This document shows, piece after piece, positions 7,225 to 11,466 of a DNA stretch of 11,965 nucleotides. Every line of letters starts with the position of its first letter. Position 1 is the first letter of the stretch. The DNA lies in contig JAZLCA010000066.1 of assembly GCA_045613985.1 (NCBI GenBank), forward strand, positions 1-11,965. The letters are read 5' to 3'. Under the pieces are notes generated by a model. It did no database searches. It saw only the letters and a list, made by a program, of their open reading frames with translations, and was not told where the DNA came from. This stretch comes from SIG644 sp045613985 (GTDB lineage Bacteria > Bacillota > Clostridia > Oscillospirales > CAG-272). The position numbers and the translations under genes are program-made.

Positions 7225-7253
7225 ATCCTATCACATTTTTTCGCATTTTGCAA
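7225..7253 (-). promoter_or_regulatory. Promoter for the LytTR/LiaF-like operon
   Basis: On the minus strand TTGCAA (7253-7248) and TAGGAT (7230-7225) are 17 bp apart; the predicted start is about 30 nt before the start codon. Confidence 0.6.
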
Positions 7254-7304
7254 TCCCCCATCGCTAAGTGGTAGAATTTTTGAGGCAAGAGGTATAAATA
7301 ACGG

Positions 7305-7332
7305 AAAAAGCCCTGCGCAAGCAGAGCTTTTT
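7305..7332 (-). terminator. Terminator after the small membrane-protein gene
   Basis: AAAAAGCCCTGC (7305-7316) pairs with GCAGAGCTTTTT (7321-7332) around GCAA with one mismatch. It lies 20 bp downstream of the 7352-7681 stop and belongs to the same sequence family as the terminators at 5945, 10168 and 11173. Confidence 0.82.
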
Positions 7333-7351
7333 CTCATATGAAGGCTAAAAT

Positions 7352-7681
7352 TCACTTCACCTTGTATTTTTCATGAATTTTGTTGTAAGCGGCAACCAAA
7401 AGGAACATCCCTATCGTGCAGCTCAAAACGAGGGGAATCACGGCAAGCGCCGAATTCCACATTCCAATCGTTCCCGCCGCGAAATACCAAAGCGAATACA
7501 GCTTCCACATTCTGCTGTTTTCCTTGTTGTATTGCCCAACGTCCGTGATGGTAGCGGGATCCACCTCGGTGCCGGACCAAAACCACATGGGCTTTTTGCA
7601 CCTTTTGGCGTATATGCCGATCGAATAAAACAAGATCGCGCAACCGAAATATACGATGCAACCAATGATCTTTCCCGCCAT
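7352..7681 (-). CDS. Small three-helix membrane protein, uncharacterised
   Basis: A 109-residue protein with hydrophobic segments at about 3-24, 60-76 and 77-98. Between the first two sits a conserved-looking loop, KKPMWFWSGTEVDPATITDV followed by QYNKENSRMW. I recall a similar K-P-M-x-F-W-S-G / V-x-x-YN-x-x-N-x-x-MW pattern in small hypothetical membrane proteins of Clostridia, but cannot name a family with confidence. Start ATG 7681 has a modest AGAGGGG ribosome site. It lies 59 bp downstream of the XRE regulator gene in the same direction with no terminator between, and has its own promoter overlapping the end of that gene, so it may be made both alone and with the regulator. Function unknown. 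Confidence 0.8.
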   Translation of the reverse strand: MAGKIIGCIVYFGCAILFYSIGIYAKRCKKPMWFWSGTEVDPATITDVGQYNKENSRMWKLYSLWYFAAGTIGMWNSALAVIPLVLSCTIGMFLLVAAYNKIHEKYKVK

Positions 7682-7723
7682 TCGATTTCCCCTCTCTCAA
7701 ACTCAAATATATCGATCAGCCGT

Positions 7724-7752
7724 ATTATAGCAATTGGAATTTATTTCTTCAA
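7724..7752 (-). promoter_or_regulatory. Promoter for the small membrane-protein gene
   Basis: On the minus strand TTGAAG (7752-7747) and a perfect TATAAT (7729-7724) are 17 bp apart. The -35 lies inside the last codons of the XRE regulator gene. Confidence 0.68.
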
Positions 7753-8349
7753 TACTTTTTTGCACCAAGTGCGTTTGTTGCATTTTGGACACTTCAAGTA
7801 ACGAGTCGTTCCCATATGCATCGCATTAAGTGCCTGCGTATAGGTAGGCACAATCTCGTGGCCGCAATTTTTGCACTTGTAAGCACCTACGCTAACTTCA
7901 AGTTTTAGCGCATAGAAGCAAGGGATCAAAAATACAATGCAAATCCCAAGAATTGTGACGATCTGCCATACCCCTTCGGGTATCAAGAATGCGGCGATCC
8001 CGAGGCCTGCAATCAGTGCCGTTATACTTACGATCATAATTGCCCACATAGAAGCCCAAATCGTCTTGTTCTTTCTCTCTAACTCTTTCGCCATATGAAG
8101 CAAAAGCTGTTCATTTTTCTTATTGTTGTTTTCCATAATAATTTTCTCCCCACTTAATAATTCATTTACACTGATGCCAAGGATATCACAGAGTTCAAGC
8201 ATGATCGAAGTATCGGGCATTGCCACGCCGCGTTCCCACTTGGATATTGCTTTGTCGGTGATACCGAGTTTCTCTGCCAACTGCATTTGCGTTAAATTTT
8301 TCTGCTTTCTGCACTCGGCAATAAATTTTCCTATCTTTAATTGATCCAT
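7741..8349 (-). CDS. XRE-family regulator with two membrane helices and a C-terminal zinc ribbon
   Basis: A 202-residue protein in three parts. Residues 5-62 are a Cro/CI-type helix-turn-helix (LTQMQLAEKLGITDKAISKW, then the family's typical GVAMPD turn). Residues about 98-122 and 127-148 are two membrane helices. The tail holds two CxxC pairs, C159/C162 and C187/C190, a zinc-ribbon arrangement, with a basic end (KKVLKK). This makes it a membrane-anchored DNA-binding protein, which suggests it senses a membrane or extracellular signal; that is inference. Start ATG 8349 has AAAGGAGG 7 nt upstream; an upstream extension to 8394 has no ribosome site. It is likely cotranscribed with the small membrane protein downstream. 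Confidence 0.87.
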   Translation of the reverse strand: MDQLKIGKFIAECRKQKNLTQMQLAEKLGITDKAISKWERGVAMPDTSIMLELCDILGISVNELLSGEKIIMENNNKKNEQLLLHMAKELERKNKTIWASMWAIMIVSITALIAGLGIAAFLIPEGVWQIVTILGICIVFLIPCFYALKLEVSVGAYKCKNCGHEIVPTYTQALNAMHMGTTRYLKCPKCNKRTWCKKVLKK

Positions 8350-8371
8350 GGGTTTTCCTCCTTTCGCATAC

Positions 8372-8400
8372 AGTATACACGCTTTCGCGCGCAAAGTACA
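8372..8400 (-). promoter_or_regulatory. Weak candidate promoter for the membrane-anchored XRE gene
   Basis: On the minus strand TATACT (8377-8372) is a good -10, with a poor -35 (TGTACT, 8400-8395) at 17 bp. The weak -35 would fit an activated or autoregulated promoter. Confidence 0.4.
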
Positions 8401-8407
8401 CCCACCA

Positions 8408-8434
8408 ATGGTTTAGTGAAGAGAAGTAAACCAT
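8408..8434. repeat. Inverted repeat upstream of the XRE gene
   Basis: ATGGTTTA (8408-8415) and TAAACCAT (8427-8434) are perfect inverted repeats 11 nt apart. They lie just upstream of the weak XRE promoter and 20 bp from repeat A, so they could be an operator or hairpin; the role is not known. Confidence 0.45.
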
Positions 8435-8454
8435 CGGTAGAGTGAAAATTGACC

Positions 8455-8552
8455 GTCAAATTCAAGTTTATCGTCGCATAAAGTGTTGCGAAAAATTTGC
8501 ACCAACTCACCGGGGCACTTAACGCCTATTCCGCTCGACAAATTGGAATTTG
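8455..8552 (+). repeat. Cassette-boundary repeat, copy A (compact)
   Basis: About 98 bp, starting GTCAAATTCAAGTTTATCG and ending CGACAAATTGGAATTTG. The ends are imperfect inverted repeats (about 16 of 20 positions). The interior has CATAAAGTGTTGC and TTTGCACCAA, shared with copies B-D. The last two bases (AC) found in B and C are not preserved. It lies just upstream of the pnuC-like promoter. Confidence 0.85.
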
Positions 8553-8557
8553 TTTTG

Positions 8558-8586
8558 TTGACATTTGGCTTTGATTGTGATATAAT
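8558..8586 (+). promoter_or_regulatory. Promoter for the pnuC-like gene
   Basis: A perfect TTGACA (8558-8563) and a perfect TATAAT (8581-8586) are exactly 17 bp apart: a consensus promoter, as expected for a gene controlled after initiation. Predicted start is near 8593. Confidence 0.9.
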
Positions 8587-8592
8587 TAAGAA

Positions 8593-8687
8593 AAATAACT
8601 GCCACCGGGTAGTATAATGCGTATGCATTCGTTTACACATCGTTAGGTCTTAGAAGATGTGTCTGCGGATGCTTGTTTTTTTGGAGG
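8593..8687 (+). promoter_or_regulatory. Candidate riboswitch/attenuator leader of the pnuC-like gene
   Basis: The roughly 100-nt leader can form three hairpins: ACTGCC (8598-8603) with GGTAGT (8608-8613); AATGC (8616-8620) with GCATT (8625-8629); and a composite terminator, outer GCATTCG (8625-8631) with CGGATGC (8666-8672), inner ACACATC (8635-8641) with GATGTGT (8656-8662). A T-rich tract ending in seven T (8676-8682) follows and runs straight into the ribosome site GGAGG (8683-8687). GCATT is shared, so the second hairpin and the terminator exclude each other, as in a transcriptional riboswitch. Thiamine-riboswitch signatures (CTGAGA, ACCTGAT) are absent. An NAD+-type or other nicotinamide-related sensor would suit the gene, but I cannot match a known class. 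Confidence 0.6.
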
Positions 8688-8692
8688 TTTTT

Positions 8693-9379
8693 ATGAAAAG
8701 AATATGCCATTATTTTTCCGGGACAGAACTTGCCTTATGGTCGGTATCCGTCTTATTTATCGTTTTGTCATTCTGCATTTTCGATCGTGAAAGCTACTTG
8801 ACATTAATAGCCTCTTTGATTGGTGTTACCTCGCTGATATTCAATGCCAAGGGCAATCCCATCGGGCAGGCTCTTATGATTGCTTTCAGCTTGCTTTACG
8901 GCATTATTTCCTATACCTTCGCTTATTACGGTGAAATGATTACATACCTTGGAATGACAATGCCGATGGCTATTTTTGCTCTTGTTTCTTGGTTAAAAAA
9001 TCCGTACAAAGGCAATAAGGCAGAGGTCAAGGTAAATAATATCAGTAAAGCAGAACAACGCCTGATGTGGCTGCTCACGCTTGCGGTTACAGTGGTGTTT
9101 TATTTTATTCTAAAGCATTTCAATACTGCGTACATCATACCCAGCACCATTTCGGTGACAACGAGTTTTCTCGCCGTGTATTTGACCTTCCGCAGATGTC
9201 CGACCTTCGCCTTGGCTTATGCTGCAAACGATATTGTTTTGATTATTCTATGGGTGTTGGCAAGCGTTTCGGATATTCGATATATATCCGTCGTTGTCTG
9301 CTTCGTAGCGTTTCTGTTTAATGATATTTACGGTTTTATCAGTTGGCAACGGATGAAGAGAAGGCAGTCCAAAGAATAA
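8693..9379 (+). CDS. pnuC: PnuC-family transporter (probable nicotinamide riboside uptake)
   Basis: A 228-residue polytopic membrane protein of normal PnuC length. Hydrophobic helices lie at about 13-30, 35-52, 58-79, 83-101, 123-141, 147-166, 173-191 and 197-216. The C-terminal NDIYGFISW (210-218) is the N-x-x-YG-x-x-x-W signature of the PnuC family, followed by a positive cytoplasmic tail (MKRRQSKE). PnuC proteins let nicotinamide riboside cross the membrane by facilitated diffusion for NAD synthesis; relatives carry thiamine, riboflavin or deoxynucleosides, so the substrate is likely rather than proven. Start ATG 8693 follows GGAGG by 5 nt; the frame is open further upstream but inside the leader terminator. 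The gene sits alone between repeats A and B, with its own consensus promoter and a structured leader. Confidence 0.85.
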   Translation: MKRICHYFSGTELALWSVSVLFIVLSFCIFDRESYLTLIASLIGVTSLIFNAKGNPIGQALMIAFSLLYGIISYTFAYYGEMITYLGMTMPMAIFALVSWLKNPYKGNKAEVKVNNISKAEQRLMWLLTLAVTVVFYFILKHFNTAYIIPSTISVTTSFLAVYLTFRRCPTFALAYAANDIVLIILWVLASVSDIRYISVVVCFVAFLFNDIYGFISWQRMKRRQSKE

Positions 9380-9388
9380 ACTCGATTC

Positions 9389-9489
9389 GTCAAATTCAAG
9401 TTTATCGTCGCACAAAGTGTTGCGAAAAATTTGCACCAAAATCAAACCAACATTCAACACCTATTCGGCTCGACAAATTGGAATTTGAC
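9389..9489 (+). repeat. Cassette-boundary repeat, copy B (compact)
   Basis: 101 bp from GTCAAATTCAAGTTTATCG to AATTGGAATTTGAC, the cleanest complete copy. It begins 9 bp after the pnuC stop and ends 2 bp before the stop codon of the acetyltransferase gene on the other strand. The ATTCAACACC segment and the TTTGCACCAAAATCA segment match copies C and D more closely than A. It is the only thing separating the two convergent genes; no ordinary terminator is visible. Confidence 0.88.
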
Positions 9490-9491
9490 AA

Positions 9492-10016
9492 TCAAATGGT
9501 TATCCAATATCGCCTCAGCAAATGTTGCCCCTCCGCATCGTTGTAGGCTTCTATGGTATCTTCCCAGATACCACCCAATGCTTCGCATACATGAATGGAG
9601 GCTTTGTTTTCGTCGTTGATTGTCAGCAACACTTTTTCCATTCCGTGCTGCTTTGCGACTTCCAATCCAAGGCGAAGAATCGCTTTGCCATATCCTTTCC
9701 CTTGCTCCGACACTCTGACTGCATAACCAATGCTTCCAATGTCCAACATTACCTTTTCGGGGAATTCGGTTCTGAGTTGAAATTCTCCTATGAATTTGCC
9801 GTTGTCAATTGCCCAATAGTGAAAACTGACGGGTTGGCCTTCTACCAATCCCTGTTCTTTCCTGTCATACCATGATTTGGTGCGGAAAAACCATTCATCA
9901 TCAATATACTTTGGGTCTGTGGGTCTAAAATAGGTGACATGATTATCGTACAATTCCTGACAATACTCTTTGTATCCCACCACATATTCGGGACATCTTT
10001 TTATAAGTTCCACCAT
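9492..10016 (-). CDS. GNAT-family N-acetyltransferase
   Basis: A 174-residue cytoplasmic acyl-CoA-dependent acetyltransferase. The acetyl-CoA-binding motif A is clear: IGYAVRVSEQGKGYGKAIL, with the Q-x-x-G-x-G pyrophosphate loop as Q105-G-K-G-Y-G110. Motif B follows as NDENKASIHVCEALGG (134-149), with the usual Asn and the G-F/G turn. The N-terminal half (EWFFRTKSWY, VSFHYWAI, GKFIGEFQLR) resembles the predicted acetyltransferase group COG3981. The substrate is unknown. Start ATG 10016 has GAGGGG 6 nt upstream. The gene fills the space between repeats B and C with only 2 bp and 11 bp to spare, and its promoter lies inside repeat C. Confidence 0.88.
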   Translation of the reverse strand: MVELIKRCPEYVVGYKEYCQELYDNHVTYFRPTDPKYIDDEWFFRTKSWYDRKEQGLVEGQPVSFHYWAIDNGKFIGEFQLRTEFPEKVMLDIGSIGYAVRVSEQGKGYGKAILRLGLEVAKQHGMEKVLLTINDENKASIHVCEALGGIWEDTIEAYNDAEGQHLLRRYWITI

Positions 10017-10055
10017 ACTGTCCCCTCGTCAAATTCAAGTTTATCGATTAGTTAG

Positions 10056-10084
10056 ATTATACCATAAAAACGGCAAAAAGTAAA
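10056..10084 (-). promoter_or_regulatory. Promoter inside repeat C, reading into the acetyltransferase gene
   Basis: On the minus strand TTTACT (10084-10079) and a perfect TATAAT (10061-10056) are 17 bp apart, with a start near 10049, about 33 nt before the acetyltransferase ATG. Copy D has a counterpart at 11061-11089. Confidence 0.65.
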
Positions 10085-10167
10085 TAGGACGGCTCAATTC
10101 TTTGCAAATTGAACCGCCCACGAGTCTCGTAGGGACAGGCGTCCTCGACTGTCCGCCTATAAAAAAC

Positions 10168-10195
10168 AAAAAGCTCTGCCATGGCAGAGCTTTTT
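10168..10195. terminator. Symmetric terminator inside repeat C
   Basis: AAAAAGCTCTGCC (10168-10180) pairs perfectly with GGCAGAGCTTTTT (10183-10195), the folded loop being CATG. It lies about 90 bp beyond the stop of the XRE/zinc-ribbon gene on the minus strand and would end that transcript. Confidence 0.9.
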
Positions 10196-10282
10196 GTAGT
10201 GTCGCATAAAGTGTTGCACCAAATTTGCACCAAAATCACACCAAGATTCAACGCCTATTCAGCTCGACAAATTGGAATTTGA

Positions 10283-10936
10283 CTATCTTTTCTTATAAAT
10301 CACAAGTTCAGGATTCTCGCCGTTTGCTTCATATGTGCATACAAGAAGAAAATCCATGTTGGCAGCAATTCCGTAGCACTTTGTTTCACCCTCAAGTTGA
10401 CTGCCGAGATAGGTCTGCTTATCATCAAGGAATTTCACTTTTTCTCCGTTAGGGAGCGTGTATTCCATATTGATAAATTCACCCGGCAGCACGTTTAAAT
10501 TCTCTACCTTGGGTAATCCTTCGATATGTAAAAGTGTGTTGAATTCGTGAATCAACTGCTCTTTGAATTTTTCGAGTTTTTCTTTACCACCGATTTCGGC
10601 ATATCGCTTCCAAATATCAAGGGTGTATTCACCGTCGGCATAGCACCATTTGCAGTATTCCTCGTTGAAATTGCCATCGGTTTCTTTGCTGATATTGCAG
10701 TCCTCAAGAGGCATACCGCAGCACCCACAAATGAGTTCTCTCGGAGAACCGAGAAGCGTGTTGATCGACACATCAAACAGCTGTGAAAGCAGCTTGAGAG
10801 TATCTATGTTCGGTATCGTTTCGCCGGTTTCCCATCGGGACACCGCCTGTCTTGTCACGAATATTTTTTCCGCAAGTTCCTCTTGGGAGAGTCCTTTTTT
10901 TATTCTTAATTCGTAGATTATATCTTTCGTTTCCAT
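10283..10936 (-). CDS. XRE-family regulator with putative zinc-ribbon domain
   Basis: A 217-residue protein. Residues 5-62 are an XRE helix-turn-helix (LRIKKGLSQEELAEKIFVTR, then AVSRWETGETIPNIDTLKLL), the standard Cro/CI fold. Residues 68-105 match the putative zinc-ribbon family seen as C-x-x-CGMPL ... EYC-x-x-CY-x-x-GEYT: C70, C73, C95 and C98 are the likely zinc ligands. A helical stretch (about 108-135) and a beta-rich C-terminal domain (about 150-217, ending ELVIYKKR) follow; I do not recognise the last domain. Start ATG 10936 has AAAGGTGG upstream; the frame is open to 11056, but that stretch overlaps the gene's own promoter and repeat D. Its stop TAG overlaps the terminal base of repeat C. 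It may be a cytoplasmic sensor-regulator, target unknown. Confidence 0.87.
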   Translation of the reverse strand: METKDIIYELRIKKGLSQEELAEKIFVTRQAVSRWETGETIPNIDTLKLLSQLFDVSINTLLGSPRELICGCCGMPLEDCNISKETDGNFNEEYCKWCYADGEYTLDIWKRYAEIGGKEKLEKFKEQLIHEFNTLLHIEGLPKVENLNVLPGEFINMEYTLPNGEKVKFLDDKQTYLGSQLEGETKCYGIAANMDFLLVCTYEANGENPELVIYKKR

Positions 10937-10967
10937 AAAAATCACCACCTTTGTTAGTTGTGATTGT

Positions 10968-10996
10968 ATTATACCACGGGCTGTCAGCATTGACAA
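10968..10996 (-). promoter_or_regulatory. Promoter for the XRE/zinc-ribbon gene
   Basis: On the minus strand TTGTCA (10996-10991) and a perfect TATAAT (10973-10968) are 17 bp apart; the start codon is about 25 nt from the predicted transcription start. Confidence 0.78.
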
Positions 10997-11012
10997 GCAA
11001 CTCGCTGTTGCT
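10996..11012. promoter_or_regulatory. Inverted repeat upstream of the XRE/zinc-ribbon promoter
   Basis: AGCAAC (10996-11001) and GTTGCT (11007-11012) are perfect inverted repeats around TCGCT, touching the -35 box. This is a plausible autoregulatory operator; the role is inferred from position alone. Confidence 0.4.
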
Positions 11013-11040
11013 GTCTGCTCTACAAATTCAAGTTTATCGA

Positions 11041-11052
11041 TTAGATATCTAA
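11041..11052. promoter_or_regulatory. Perfect palindrome at the repeat D promoter start point
   Basis: TTAGATATCTAA is a perfect 12-bp palindrome located at about +2 to +13 of the minus-strand promoter in repeat D, a position suited to an operator. Copy C lacks it, having a TTAG direct duplication instead. Confidence 0.4.
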
Positions 11053-11060
11053 CCAACGTA

Positions 11061-11089
11061 ATTATAGCACATATTGGATGAAAAGTAAC
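11061..11089 (-). promoter_or_regulatory. Promoter inside repeat D, reading toward the XRE/zinc-ribbon gene
   Basis: On the minus strand a perfect TATAAT (11066-11061) has GTTACT (11089-11084) 17 bp upstream, or TTACTT at 16 bp. It is the counterpart of the repeat C promoter and would add a second, more distant start for the regulator gene. Confidence 0.55.
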
Positions 11090-11172
11090 TAGGACAGCTT
11101 AATTCTTTACAAATTAAACCGCTCACGACTCTCGTAGGGACAGGCGTCCTCGACTGTCCGCCTATAAAAAGC

Positions 11173-11200
11173 AAAAAGCCCTGCCGAAGCAGAGCTTTTT
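11173..11200 (-). terminator. Terminator inside repeat D
   Basis: AAAAAGCCCTGC (11173-11184) pairs with GCAGAGCTTTTT (11189-11200) around CGAA with one mismatch. It lies about 270 bp beyond the stop of the membrane-protein gene on the minus strand, so that mRNA would carry a long structured 3' end. Confidence 0.82.
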
Positions 11201-11226
11201 GTATATCGAAATATATCTGAACATTG

Positions 11227-11289
11227 GAGAATTGCAGAGCAATTCTCGGCGTGCGGCAAGAGTTGTTCGCACCGCACGATATGCCGCAC
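11227..11289. repeat. Hairpin cluster with two mutually exclusive stems
   Basis: GAGAATTGC (11227-11235) pairs perfectly with GCAATTCTC (11239-11247). Next, CGTGCGG (11250-11256) can pair with CCGCACG (11272-11278), or the overlapping GTGCGGCA (11251-11258) can pair with TGCCGCAC (11282-11289). The two long pairings cannot form together. This part is unique to copy D. Confidence 0.6.
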
Positions 11290-11312
11290 AGATTATCTCT
11301 TGGAGTTTTAGC

Positions 11313-11408
11313 AATACCGTTTGATATCGTGAATATCGTTAAATATCGTGTGATATCGTACATTTATCGTGTGTTTTCGTGCGATATCGTGAATATCGTG
11401 AGTATCGT
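11313..11408. repeat. ATATCGT tandem array, period about 10 bp
   Basis: Ten units ending in CGT, at 11320, 11330, 11339, 11349, 11359, 11370, 11380, 11390, 11399 and 11408, so spacing is 9-11 bp. Most units read (G/A)ATATCGT; some are variants (TTTATCGT, TTTTCGT, ATACCGT). The last is followed by TTGATAAAG, the start of the right half of repeat D. The spacing places each unit on about the same face of the helix. Confidence 0.8.
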
Positions 11409-11466
11409 TTGATAAAGTGTTGCACCAAATTTGCACCAAAATCACACCAACATTTAATGCCATATT

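Larger units (their letters stand above)
10028..10283 (+). repeat. Cassette-boundary repeat, copy C (with internal promoter/terminator block)
   Basis: Left end GTCAAATTCAAGTTTATCG at 10028-10046; right half from GTCGCATAAAG (10201) to AATTTGAC at 10283. Compared with A and B, about 154 bp are inserted at the TATCG/GTCGC junction. The insert holds a minus-strand promoter (10056-10084), a hairpin pairing GGCTCAATT with AATTGAACC (about 10090-10115), a hairpin-forming GGACAG/CTGTCC element (about 10134-10154) and a symmetric terminator. Bases 10080-10198 are about 90% identical to 11085-11203 in copy D. The right half also contains a tandem TTGCACCAAA duplication. The last base is shared with the stop codon of the following gene. 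Confidence 0.85.
11023..11461 (+). repeat. Cassette-boundary repeat, copy D (expanded, right end lost)
   Basis: The left end CAAATTCAAGTTTATCGATTAG starts at 11023; the right half is at 11411-11461 (ATAAAGTGTTGCACCAAATT onward, to ATTTAATGCC). The right terminal inverted repeat present in A-C is missing. Between the halves lie a promoter, the 119-bp block shared with C, a terminator, two extra hairpin systems and the ATATCGT array. This accounts for the long gene-free stretch between the XRE/zinc-ribbon promoter and the membrane-protein gene. Confidence 0.78.

Noticed and set aside
8593..8687. TPP or FMN riboswitch before the pnuC-like gene
   Set aside because: The conserved CTGAGA and ACCTGAT of TPP and the AGGG-rich core of FMN are absent.
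8413..10251. Short minus-strand frames across the repeats that encode similar peptides (around QIFRNTLCDDKLEF)
   Set aside because: The peptide similarity follows from the DNA repeat itself; frames differ outside it and lack start signals.
11313..11408. ATATCGT array as a CRISPR array
   Set aside because: Units are about 10 bp with no spacers of CRISPR length and no cas genes nearby.
8455..11461. Repeats A-D as classical integron attC sites
   Set aside because: Some copies contain ATTCAAC, which fits RYYYAAC, but there is no matching GTTRRRY at the opposite end in the right place and no integrase in the window.
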